DNA of 64,000 nucleotides from Astropecten irregularis. Taxonomy: Eukaryota > Echinodermata > Asteroidea > Paxillosida > Astropectinidae. Within the stretch, counting starts at the first letter, position 1; the number at the start of each line of letters is the position of its first letter. Positions 24,201-33,800 of the stretch are shown piece by piece. The stretch spans positions 19,313,046 to 19,377,045 of the forward strand of contig OZ020255.1 in NCBI GenBank assembly GCA_963971285.1, in the 5' to 3' direction. The position numbers and the translations under genes are program-made. The notes beneath the pieces were generated by a model, which searched no databases, was not told the DNA's origin, and saw only the letters and a list, made by a program, of their open reading frames with translations.

Positions 24201-27200
24201 ATATCATAATCCTTGGGATATAGCAATAATTATGTGAGTGGTTCCATGGCTTCTGACTGCCAAACGAACAAAGATAATTGACTATTAGGGACACCACCAA
24301 TGTAGGGCTGGATAGCTCAGTTGGTAGAGCACTGGTACGGTATTTCAGTGCTCACTGGTTCGAATCCCGCAGTACATTTTTGTTTGTTCACTTTTAAATG
24401 ACTTAAAACTCACAGACCATGAATATCAAATTAAATTTTCTATGGTGGTTTGTTTTATTGAGCAAGACATTTTGCTCTAAGCAATTTTCAACAGGTCCAT
24501 GAAATTGGCATGGTGGTAATTCACTTAGTAATAATCTGTATTGATTTTTTTAATAACAGGGAGTGATCTCGGTGCCTGGTACAATCGGTGCCTTATTGAT
24601 TGAGAGGCCAGCTGATATAGAAGAAGGCTTCTCATTGGCCGGTCCCCTTGTGCATCACTTTGGAGCCACAACCCCAGGAGCCAATCTGAAGCTCTATACT
24701 TTACTGGTATCCAACATGGCCGAAGTATTCAACAAGCGCTGCATGACCAATCAGAGAGGTATGTTTTCAGTTTGTTTAGCAAAGTTTGACATCGCTTTCA
24801 GGAATAAATTGTTACTTGTTGCTTTAATTTCAAATACTTGTTGTACAGTTTTTGTTTGACTTTGTAAAGTAAGAAAGATTTGAGGCTTTGCATGGTGACA
24901 ATTGGTATGTGGATCGGTTTGCGGAAACACCATGTAAGAATCGTTCGTACTTTGGCACTTCTATTTCATTCGCACTTCTCGTAATGTCTCAACGTTTCGA
25001 CTAGCCTGCTTTAGTCCTCATCAGAAGACCAAAGCAAATTATGTAAAGCAAATTATGTGAAGAGGTCAAGAGGAGGATGCTTTTGGTGCTGGTTTAAAAG
25101 TTTAAAAGTATAGATCTGAACCAACGTTGAAGTTCAGGTGCCTCATATGAATTCATGGGACCTCTGACCTCAGTTATTTGTTTCACAAGCCTCCAATAAG
25201 AAAGAATGATTTGGAAACCATCCAACTTCATTCGACCTCATTTCACCCTGCTAGGACTTTTTTGACCTAATATGACCTCAGGTGACCTTTGACCTTATCT
25301 TTCCCCCTTTCGTAGCTTCTGTCAGTGGTTGTATCATCAACACCTGCGGCTGGATCAAGGGAGATGGGTACAAGTGTATAACGCATGCTGCCAAAGCTTT
25401 TGAAGGTTGGTGTGTTTATCTGTGCGACAGGTGTTGCATATTTCTGTGAATTGAAGCTGTTTCCACAAATTATTAATGGCCAGTGCCGTATATGTGGAAA
25501 ATTGGAGAAACTCGGATTTGAGATACATTTTTTTTTAAGGTTGGTGTGTTTATCTATGCAACAGACGTTGAATGTTCCTGTGAAAGGAAGCTGTTTCCAC
25601 AAATTAATTGGAAAATTGGCAAAGCTCAAATTTGAGATACAGTTTCCTCTCAAATGAGCAGGGGTCGATTTCACGAAGCCCTACGATCGATCGTAATTCA
25701 AGTTATGAAGGATGACCCATCATATCCAACATAGGGCTGCAATGCATCATAAGTGCTACAAATGATAGTAAGATACGAAGAGTTTGATGAAATCGACCCC
25801 TGGATAAGGGCTTTCAAATGGCTTTAAATACTGGTACGTGGAATTGAATCTTGAGATGATTTCAGAGATTTTAATCTAGGATAAGTCAAGAGAATGCTGC
25901 CTTTGAATGTACCTGGATAGGCCAATGGAACTTGGTGACTTCCACTCATTTCCAAAAAACAAACAAATTCTTTTTATAGCCTTTCTTAGTTGTGTGCCCT
26001 GAACTTCTATGATCCCAGTCTAGTGAAGGCATGGAACTTTCATGTAAAAAGAATACAACTTTACAAATAAATTTTTACTTGCCTGATATGACTTCCAAAT
26101 ATGGCATGTATTTCTTAGATGTAATCTATTTCTTTGCCATCTTGTAGTTGATGATGATATTCTTTGTCTTACCATCATGTAGTTGATGTTATCATCGTCT
26201 TGGACCAGGAGAGATTGTACAATGAGTTGGTGAGAGACATGCCCTCGTTTGTCAAAGTGGTACTTCAACAGAAATCTGGAGGGGTAAGTGACCAAAGTTG
26301 TCATTTCACTTCTGTCTGGATCAACTAGTAGGTGGAATGGAACCTTCCGGCCTGTCAATCAAACTGCTCATTGACCAATTGGACGCCTCTTAATCAGGTG
26401 ACCATGAAAGCCTCGGTCAAACTCGGTCAACGGTCCATTGGGAGGCTACTGCCTGAAAACCTCACTTCTCGGCAATGTGGCTCGGGTTTGATCCTGGCTT
26501 GGATTGTTTTTGATTTATGCAGATGTGTGACATTGTTAGGACACCAAGGCAATAGCAAGGGACACCTTGGCAATGACCAGGGGCAACAAGTCAATGATCA
26601 GGGTCACCGAGACAGGGGCAGAGACCAGGGGCATTGAGGCAATGACCAGGGACACCAGGGCAATGACCAGGGGCACCAAGGCAATGACCAGGGGCACAAG
26701 GGCAATGACCAGGGGCAACAAGTCAATGACAAGGGTCACCAAGACAGTGACCAAGGCCAAATTCAAGACCACCGACATGCCTCAGTTTATCTCAAGATGT
26801 AAAATTTTGAATCGGATATTTGCCATTCCTTTTTACATTTTTCTTTTTTACCTGTGCAGGTTGTTGAAAGAACCAGAGCTTTCCGCACAGCGGCCCGAGA
26901 CAGCAGAATAAGAGAATACTTCTACGGTTATCAGAACTGTTTCTATCCACACTCCTTCGAGGTCAGATTCTCAGACGTGGAAATATTCAAAATTGGTGGT
27001 AGGTATTTCTTTGATATCAGGATCTTTTTTGTACAACAGTTTGTTTCTCTTCTCAAAATAGATTCATTCAAAGTTTTAGTTTTTTAAACCTTCAGCACTC
27101 TCAAATTTTATTTGCATACTTCTGAAATACGTCAGTATTTAACAAGGTCTTTTAGCTGGTACTCCCTGATCTACTGACCCTTTGACTATGCTTTTTTCTG

Positions 27201-28587
27201 TCCTCTGGAGGAGTACCAGTCACCATATAATCAAAACCCATATAAATGTCATTTTGTAAACAATTGTTCTTTGATTTGAATATTGGTTGATTTGTTTTAA
27301 TTCTTAGCCCCAGCGGTTCCAAACTCTTGCCTTCCACTCGGTATGACGCCCGAAGACAACCAGACCAAGCTGGTCCCAGTCCAACCAAGTAAGTGCCTAG
27401 GATCACTCAGACTGCATATTATTAAACAAAGACTCTAAAAGTCACCTCATTTCCAAGTGTAACCTGAACATAATTCGAGCAATTTTGTAGAAAACAAACT
27501 GGGGTGTCTGCCTCTTTGCCAATTTTGTGTTTCGCCCATTAACATAACTAGACTTAGCTCTACATTTTAAATTTTGTTCTTTGAGGAGTTCTAGTTTGCA
27601 GTCTACACTGGTTATTTTTTTCTTCACAAGCCATTAATCTGTCACTTTTATATTTTGTTTTGTATCAGGCAACGAGCTTTCACACCACCTTCTCAGTGTG
27701 AGTCTTGCCAAGACTAAAGATCAGGACCTCATCAAGACAAATCTAGCCGGCTTCATCTGCGTGTGAGTAAAAATGGAATTATTACCCATCCCCTTCCCAT
27801 GCAGAGAGACTTAAAGGAAGTAATAATGAGTAATTTAGAATGAGAAAACATATTTTAGTGTTGGATCTTTTGTGGCCTGCACTAAAATATCATCAGTATG
27901 TACGGCTGGATGCTTGAAGTCAGCATTCTACAGACTTTGACTTTAAAATCTCCTGGGGTCGATTTCACCAAACCCATCGCAACTTACTATCAATCGTAGA
28001 ACTTATGATGCATTGCAGTTCTCCAAAGGATAAGCCACTTACGATGGGTTATCCTTCATAACTAGAGTTATGATCGATCGTAGGGCTTTGTGATATCGAC
28101 CCCTGAACTATTTCAGATTTCAACATAACACCAAATTGTTGTACACCATTGGAATCCTCTTTTCCTGCTCATGCCAGGCGTAATTGCATCTCACTCTAGG
28201 ATTGATGTGCCTTTTCAAAAGCTAAGCATTGTCGGGTGACCAAATGGACATCTGTTTTTCATAGGCGTCCTTGGATGTACAGATGTGTGGTTAGTCTATG
28301 GGAGTGTATTTAAGTGCGGAGACAATAGAAAAGACAATGCCTTGTCCTTGGACAGTATGTTAAATGAAAATGGGCTTGCTCATTGGAGGACAGAGTCTCA
28401 CCCCTCGCCCCTCATCAAGAAAGGCTGATTTTAGACCAATAAGTCGCCCTTTCTGTTTTCCTCTTCCCACAGGACTCATGTCGACATGGAGCGCCGTGTT
28501 TTCACAGTACTTTCTCCCGCTCCTAGGCCCCTACCTCGCCGGCATCTGCTTGTAAGTGAGGTGCAGTTCATGGACATCCATCAGTGA
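18237..28587 (+). CDS. CLP1: CLP1, polyribonucleotide 5'-hydroxyl kinase (complete, 12 coding exons)
   Basis: RNA 5'-OH kinase subunit of mRNA cleavage factor II and partner of the tRNA splicing endonuclease, nuclear. Exons: 18237-18290, 21726-21812, 22028-22141, 23078-23203, 23856-23969, 24560-24758, 25316-25405, 26183-26283, 26860-26998, 27308-27388, 27669-27762, 28473-28587 (stop TGA). Phases agree throughout, giving 437 residues; human CLP1 is 425. The P-loop GPTDVGKST is at residues 132-140, FVDIDVGQ (Walker-B-like) at 158-165, VPGT at 170-173, CGWIKGDGY at 242-250 and the [10 protein letters not shown] segment near 268. The C-terminus carries [12 protein letters not shown], a hallmark of CLP1, and ends VQFMDIHQ. 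Eleven introns are expected; ten are GT-AG, and intron 3 is AT-AC (listed separately). AATAAA candidates lie near 29856, 30062 and 30213, so the poly(A) site is uncertain. Confidence 0.97.
18690..19050. mobile_element. Mutator-like (MULE) MITE, long TIRs, perfect 9-bp duplication
   Basis: Ends TAGCCCCACTAGTGTGGCAC and its inverse. The TIRs extend for roughly 98 bp each (18690 to about 18787, and about 18953 to 19050). The flanks TCATAGACC at 18681-18689 and 19051-19059 are identical, a 9-bp target duplication as made by Mutator-like transposases. The centre holds a hairpin with a perfect 24-nt palindrome (18792-18815). It lies in CLP1 intron 1. Confidence 0.85.
19501..19690. repeat. dispersed repeat (CTCATCAGCC family), copy 2
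   Basis: Matches GCAAACTGCTCATCAGCC and GACCTGAAATTTATAAAAT of the other copies, and ends near AGATCCTGCTAGGAA and TCAGGCCCTCC, which are scrambled relative to the 40.2-kb copy. Confidence 0.5.
20191..20396. mobile_element. dimeric TIR element with GCATGCGCAC core, inserted in a SINE
   Basis: Ends AATACACGGGTTTACACTTC and GAAGTGTAAACCCGTGTATT are inverted. The interior repeats the same half-unit (CGAGGCACT, then CGCATGCGCACTTTT) twice. A second copy in opposite orientation is at 40698-40908. The flanks are the two parts of one SINE, whose uninterrupted counterpart is at 24265-24290. Confidence 0.75.
20397..20505 (+). repeat. tRNA-derived SINE (plus strand)
   Basis: Contains CACCAACGTAGGGCTGG, a degraded A box GGCTCAGTTCAG, B box AGTTCGAATCC and the TTTCTTTGTTCACTTTTCA tail. 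The 5' leader of this copy lies left of 20191, separated by the TIR element. Confidence 0.7.
20509..20605 (-). repeat. tRNA-derived SINE (minus strand), tail-to-tail with its neighbour
   Basis: Minus-strand copy with a good A box (complement of TAGCTCAGTTGGTAGAGC) and a mutated B box. Its tail abuts the tail of the plus-strand copy, making a ~27-bp inverted repeat able to form a hairpin. Confidence 0.7.
20725..20770 (+). repeat. SINE 3' fragment
   Basis: Degraded B box (GGCTCAAATCCCACT) plus the tail TCAATTTTTCTTTGTTCACT. No A box. Confidence 0.55.
20801..20950 (+). repeat. tRNA-derived SINE (near full length)
   Basis: Leader GACACCACCAACGTAGGG, A box TAGCTCAGTTGGTACAGC, mutated B box GGCTCAAATCCC and tail TTTCTTTGTTCACTTTTAAA. 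It lies in CLP1 intron 1. Confidence 0.7.
22198..22252. repeat. hexanucleotide microsatellite (GGGATT / AGGATT)n
   Basis: About nine copies of a 6-bp unit, changing from GGGATT to AGGATT partway. It lies inside the AT-AC intron of CLP1, about 56 nt from its 5' splice site. Confidence 0.8.
22303..22647 (+). mobile_element. TTAA-flanked MITE family, copy 5
   Basis: Begins TTAAAGGTACTGTAGTATCA and ends AGTATGATACTACCTTTAA. The interior is very close to copy 2. It is inserted in the U12-type intron of CLP1, upstream of the branch point. Confidence 0.75.
24062..24151. repeat. 90-bp near-perfect palindrome
   Basis: Arms of 45 nt meeting at GTG|CAC (centre 24106/24107), with a single mismatch pair at 24093/24120. 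The arms start AAAAATACAAATAGCAC. There is no spacer, so it could form a full cruciform or RNA hairpin. It lies in CLP1 intron 5. Confidence 0.9.
24240..24408 (+). repeat. tRNA-derived SINE (best-preserved copy)
   Basis: Leader GGCTTCTGACTGCCAAACGA and CACCACCAATGTAGGGC, intact A box TAGCTCAGTTGGTAGAGC (24313-24330), intact B box GGTTCGAATCC (24358-24368) and the tail TGTTTGTTCACTTTTAAATG. Both internal Pol III promoter boxes are canonical. It lies in CLP1 intron 5. Confidence 0.75.
25659..25802 (+). mobile_element. 144-bp MITE with CAGGGGTCGATTTCA ends, copy 1
   Basis: Left CAGGGGTCGATTTCA and right TGAAATCGACCCCTG are inverted. The interior includes ACGATCGATCGTAA and AATGCATCATAAGT. The CAGGGG start suggests hAT, but no 8-bp duplication is recognisable. 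It lies in CLP1 intron 7. Confidence 0.65.
26540..26765. repeat. minisatellite (GGCAATGACCAGGGGCACCA)n
   Basis: About ten degenerate copies of a 20-21-bp unit. It is open in several frames only because of its composition. It lies in CLP1 intron 8. Confidence 0.85.
27953..28105 (-). mobile_element. MITE with GGGGTCGATTTCA ends, copy 2
   Basis: The same element as at 25659-25802 but in opposite orientation: reversed, it reads AAGCCCTACGATCGATC, then CAATGCATCATAAGT. It lies in CLP1 intron 11. Confidence 0.65.
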
Positions 28588-29499
28588 AGAGAACTTAAGG
28601 AGTTCTCTGGCAAAGAGCAATCCTCTCCGATCCTCTACGTCCTTTCTGGATAGCAACCTTAGCCTCTACCTCGGCGTTATGTTACTATGGTGGGCGGGCA
28701 ATAAGTTGAGAAGTTTGTGGTGTCAACGTGATTTGCTCTAATTTTTGACAGTGTGTAGTTCTCAACAGAACTGGTACTGTTAAAAAAATTGAGTTACTGA
28801 TAGTATTAAGAACCACACACACTCAAAAAAGAGAGAAATACATGGTATTGCTGATATCATTGTACGTATCCCATCGAACTTCATATGTCAGTGATGTAGA
28901 ATTTCATCTGAGTTGTAGGTCTCTGAAAAGAACAAGGTTTCTTCAAGATTCCATCCAGTGTGCTCTTGCTTCCAGGAGACAAACATCTTACATCTTACCC
29001 ACATCTTTGCATCAGCCGTATCTTGACAAGACTCATATGGATTTGATTTTAACCCTGCCAGTGCCTCCTATTGTGCCTTTCATTGTACATGGACCATATC
29101 AAAGATAGCCCAAGACGGGCCCAAAACGGACCCAAACGAGGTATGCGCAAGGCATTCTGGGTAAAATTGTTGCTAGGGCTAGCACTGAGTGATGTACAGA
29201 TGCCACAAGATTACCCACTGTCCTTAGCATACTCATGCGTAGTGCCTTTGACAAGGTCCAGCTGGGGAACGATGCTTACTGCATACCCAGCCAGAACTTG
29301 TTTTTGTTTACCATTCTTATTACAATGATGATCAGTAATGACAGTAATTTGATGATATTTTATGAATATTTTTTACATTCCTCCAAGTGAGACCTTCATA
29401 AAGATAACATAGGTGTCTTCCCATTAAATTTGTACAGTGTAAAGCAGAGTGCAGGTAGGAAAGGGCAATCACTTGCACATTGTAAATTTACATTAAAGT

Positions 29500-29649
29500 T
29501 GACTAAGGTTGATCGTGTTCCAAATCTCTGGCTGTGGCGGCAAATTACACACGCACATATGGCAGCCACTAGCCAGTGACTGCAGCCGTTTCCATAGATT
29601 TGTGTGTTATTTACAGTTGTAGCCAGAGATTTGGGACACAGCCTTAGTC
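29500..29649. mobile_element. 150-bp foldback/TIR element
   Basis: Left TGACTAAGGTTGATCGTGTT, then CCAAATCTCTGGCT. The right end is the inverse, TGACTAAGGCTGTGTCCC, then AAATCTCTGGCT, with a 3-nt gap and a few mismatches over about 50 bp. No target duplication was identified. Confidence 0.6.
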
Positions 29650-30480
29650 AGCTCCATGAGCTCTATGAGCCCATGTATGTTTTTATTGTATAATTTCAAT
29701 TTTTTTAATACACAATAACTTTTTCATTCTTTGTTGTGGCTATCACAGTCATAATGTACAGGGAGTAATTTGTCTCCTCAGTGCTAAAAGTCAATGCGTA
29801 AGTAATAACATTTTCTATAAAAAAAACCCAGAAAGTTTCAGAAAGTTGCCGATACAAATAAACGTACACAAATGGTAAAAATAATTACCTTTTTGCACAA
29901 ATATATTTAAATGTATGCAAATTATGACACTCTGAAATAGGGACCTTGTCACACTTACAAATTACAATATTTTAGCACTGAGGCGATGAAGTATTAAATG
30001 GTTACTTTATCTTTACTTGATTTTTGTATCGATTTACTAGATCTCTGGTCTTCTGGGAAAAAATAAACTTTGAAATCAATATGCAGATTTGAAATCTCTG
30101 TTTATTTATTTTGTAAACATTTGCCATAATGAACTCTGATTCCTGAAATATCTCATCACATGAAAACCCCTGGTTGAACTAGTTTGACAATTTGTTAACC
30201 CAACCATTTAAATTCAATAAAACTTTGCAACATATTTTTCATTCTTTTTAAACAGAGTAGGTTCAAATAGAGTGTGATTTAGTGCAAGAAAGGTTTGCAT
30301 GTACAGTATTAATGATCAAGCATCAGAGCATTAGGAAAATAATGCAAATCTGAAAGACAGATATTTGTACTAATGAAATGGGAAAAGAACTTTTTTGCAG
30401 AATTTGAGTGAGCACTGCAGTCTGCTGTTTGTTGAAAACTGGGACATTTTTGGACAATTTTAATGGGATAAACCAACAAA

Positions 30481-30770
30481 ATATTGCCTGAGAGTAGCTG
30501 GACAGGCTAATGACACCTTGTGACTTTTCACTCATTCCGTGATGCCACGTCACATGATGGTGGCACATTCTGACTTTACCTACAGACCAGAATGTTGCCT
30601 TTGAATAGCTGGACAGGCTGATGACACCTGGTGACTTTCCACTCATTCCGTGATGCCACGTCACATGATGGTGGCACATTCTGACTTTACCTACATACCA
30701 GAATATTGCCTTTGAATAGCTGGACAGGTTAATGACACCTGGCAACTTTCCAGTCATTTTGTGTCTGTGA
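30481..30770. repeat. ~111-bp tandem repeat, 2.5 copies
   Basis: The block GAATAGCTGGACAGG ... ATGCCACGTCACATGATGG is repeated with starts near 30484, 30592 and 30703. A diverged related fragment (ATGCTGCCTTTGAATG) is at about 25893. It lies within the probable 3' UTR or flank of the FkbM gene. Confidence 0.8.
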
Positions 30771-30858
30771 TGCATTGATGTACATATGGCTATGCAGGTG
30801 CTCAAATAAATACAATTGTACAGGTGTATTTTGGAATTGACCCACAAAAGACGCTGCA

Positions 30859-33800
30859 TCATTTGACTCCATGGATCCCTACCACATAGGTCTCCTCGTG
30901 CCCAAGACCCCAGACGAACTGGGACACATCCCTGATAGGTTCATTGTCCTCATCTCGGAGTGCATATCCCACCTCCTTCAACCACGCCAAGGTCTCTACC
31001 ATCCCCCTCGTCACCTCCATCATCTCAAGACTGTACAGTGTTCTCCCCAGCTTGATGTGGAGGTACCGGGGTGGATGGGCACCGGTTAGAATCTCTTCCG
31101 CGCCGGCCAAGATGGCCAGTTCGAATCCCTGCGCGTCGATGTGCAGAGTCCAGATGCAGACGTCGTCTTGGAGGACATCTTGAAGACGGGCCATCTCGAT
31201 GGGGGTCTCGTGGGGGTAGCATTCGTGGTCATCTTCCCCTCCTGAGAAGGAAAAGAGGAGACACTGCTCACTGCTGTTTACAATTAAAATCCACCTCACT
31301 GGCCTTTCAACAACTTGCAGGAATCCATCTATTCAAGTGGGAAACTGCTGCAAACTGCTCATCAACCAAAATAATGACCTGAAATATACAGATGCTCAAA
31401 CTAAGTAAGGGTCTGACCAGGCGCGGTTCTACGGGGGGGCTAGGGGGGGCTGTAGCCCCCCCAAAATTTTGTCTAGCCCCCCCAAAAAAATGCAAGTGAA
31501 AAAAAAAATCTTGAAAATACTGGATTTTTTCAGTTATTAAGCGCCAATTACATAAAAACGCGTTGTGTGGGCTATGTGCATGTTTTTCGACCCCTAATAA
31601 GACATAGCAGAAGCGAGTGTTAGAAGAACCCAAAATATTGGCTCTTCTAGCCCCCCCAAAATTTTGACTCTAGAACCGCGCCTGGGTCTGACATTTCGAT
31701 CCCAGTTGTATCCTTCTCGCAGGCTTAAAATACTTTGAGAAAGATCCTTCTAGGATCGAAACATCTGGTCCTTGTTACTCATAGCAGAGAACTATCCACA
31801 TTGCTGAATGGTACTCATAGGGTGATATAGCAAGCCAGAGCATTTTTGTCATTTTATGAAAACCTTAAAGGGTAATGGGAAAATGTATTTGGGATTCTTC
31901 ATTGCTCGATAGTGAAAGTTTCTCATCTTCATAAGTTTATGTGATACACGAGTTGTATATGCTGACAAGATCAGTTTCAATATTTGCTTGACTTTTGAAA
32001 ATTCTAAGATAGAGGTGGGGTTTCAGTGACTCCGCCCCTTATTTCTCCCCTCTTACCAGAAACAAACCGCCCGTCTCCTTGGTTACCAGAGCTAGCCAGG
32101 AAACATGCCTTCCCGTTGATGTTCCCCAGCGCCATGTTGTAAATGGTGAATTTCTCTGATGAAAGCTGGTTTAAGAAGGCACTCTCCTTAAGGAGATAGG
32201 CATTTGTAGTCATCGGCTCAAAGGCGATCACCTTATGGTCACAGGCTGATACTCCTAATGACAAGGTCCCTGTGGAAATGTAGGAGTGGAAACAATAATC
32301 AAATCATTAATTAATAAAATGATAACAGAAATTCCATACTTAAAATTAATTTGACCCCCAAAAAACAAACAAACACAAACTAATATTGAGTAAGAAAGAC
32401 AAAGCCATTGTGAAAATAAAATTCAACTTAAAAAGAATAAAATCGTCAAATAATCACAAGGAAAAGTGACTGAATTTTAAATCATTGAAAAGTGAACAAA
32501 GAAAAAAGAAAAATTGACTGGAGCGGGATTCGAACCGGCGACCTCCTGAATACCGTACAGGCGCTCTACCGACTGAACTATCCAGCCCTACGTTGGTGGT
32601 GATGTGGTTATTTGATGATTATATCAATTTTAAGTCATTGAAAAGTGAACAAAGAGAAATTTAGTAAATTTTTCTTTGTTCACATTTCAATGAAAAGAAT
32701 AAATCCAGAAAAATTCGAGGCTAACCACCATACAGTTTGACAGCAAATCTTGTACTAAAATGGAATTTTTTGCGTCGAAATGTAATAATTTTGATGTATT
32801 GGAAAAACACGATTAGGGTAGAGAACCTAGCGTTTGCAAATAACACTTTTCTAGAGAGATCTTCACACCTAGCTATCGATTGTCTGCATAATTACGCAAA
32901 TCACGAGACGCGCATGCGTGAATTGCCCTCATTAATGCAAAGTCGCCATTTTATTTGGTGAAACTTTTCGACGCTCTACGTGGTCTGAAGCAGACGTGTT
33001 TGAAGATGGAATATTCTGCAAATTCAGAAACTGATATACCCAGACACCAGGAAAAAGAACTGCATCTTGTCATTCTCAAGTGTGAAGACTCTGTCGAACA
33101 TTTTGTCTGAAAGGAGGGATTTTCCGACTAGGCATCTAGCTGCAATTGTACCCGAGCAATCAATGTTCAGATGTTGTTTTGGTTTTAAGATGGAATTTTA
33201 TCGTCTGCGTAAAAACTCGTCTGCTCCTAGAATGAACAGGTGGAAATATCGTACGCTCTACAAAGCTGCGAAACTGTGGACTCCACTTTGAAGTAAACGT
33301 GGTAAGTCAGAGTCATTTCCCTTTCAAGAAAATTGCTTCATTTCTTTGTTTCGTGCTACATTTTGGGGTAATATTGGGGTGATTTTCGGGGTCGGCAACC
33401 GGGCGACGGCGCGACGCGACGGTGCAACCCGTTGATTCTACTTGTTTGCGGGCGTGCGGGCGATGGACTCGTTGTCACACTGCGTGCAACGACGAGTCCG
33501 AACGTGCGTTTAGAAACAAATACCAAGTCACAGTTTTACAGTACCTCGGCTCAATTGTCTAGTTTAAGTTCCAAGTGAACCCATGGTCATTTTAATAAGG
33601 GACTGAATTTTTACTTTTATATAGTGGTTAACCTATAGTCCTTAATAATTAAATAACCACAAGGGAGAACTGACTGGATTAATCTTAAGTCATTCAGAAG
33701 TGAACAAAGAAAACTTGACTGGATTCGAACCAGCGACCCGCGGTCCGGAGGTCCCTACATGGTTCGAATCCCACTCCACTCCAGCTTATAAAACTTGTTA

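Larger units (their letters stand above)
28588..30858. other. convergent 3' region between CLP1 and the FkbM gene
   Basis: Contains the 3' UTRs of both genes. AATAAA occurs on the plus strand near 29856, 30062 and 30213. TTTATT for the minus-strand gene occurs at 30101-30110. One TIR element and one tandem repeat are listed separately. The rest is AT-rich and unremarkable. Confidence 0.5.

Noticed and set aside
24240..24408. Functional tRNA gene
   Set aside because: A and B boxes are intact, but the sequence does not fold as a tRNA with a paired acceptor stem. It continues into a tail shared with many truncated copies, so it is a SINE.
26536..26911. Repeat-containing frames across the CLP1 intron 8 minisatellite
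   Set aside because: Open on both strands because of a 20-21-bp repeat, and removed by splicing of CLP1.
30323..30862. 179-codon minus-strand frame after the FkbM stop
   Set aside because: It runs through a ~111-bp tandem repeat, lies downstream of the stop codon and has no recognisable domain or splice support.
32737..33291. Gene nested in FkbM intron 2
   Set aside because: Two modest open frames without known motif, splice sites or promoter. Length is within chance expectation.
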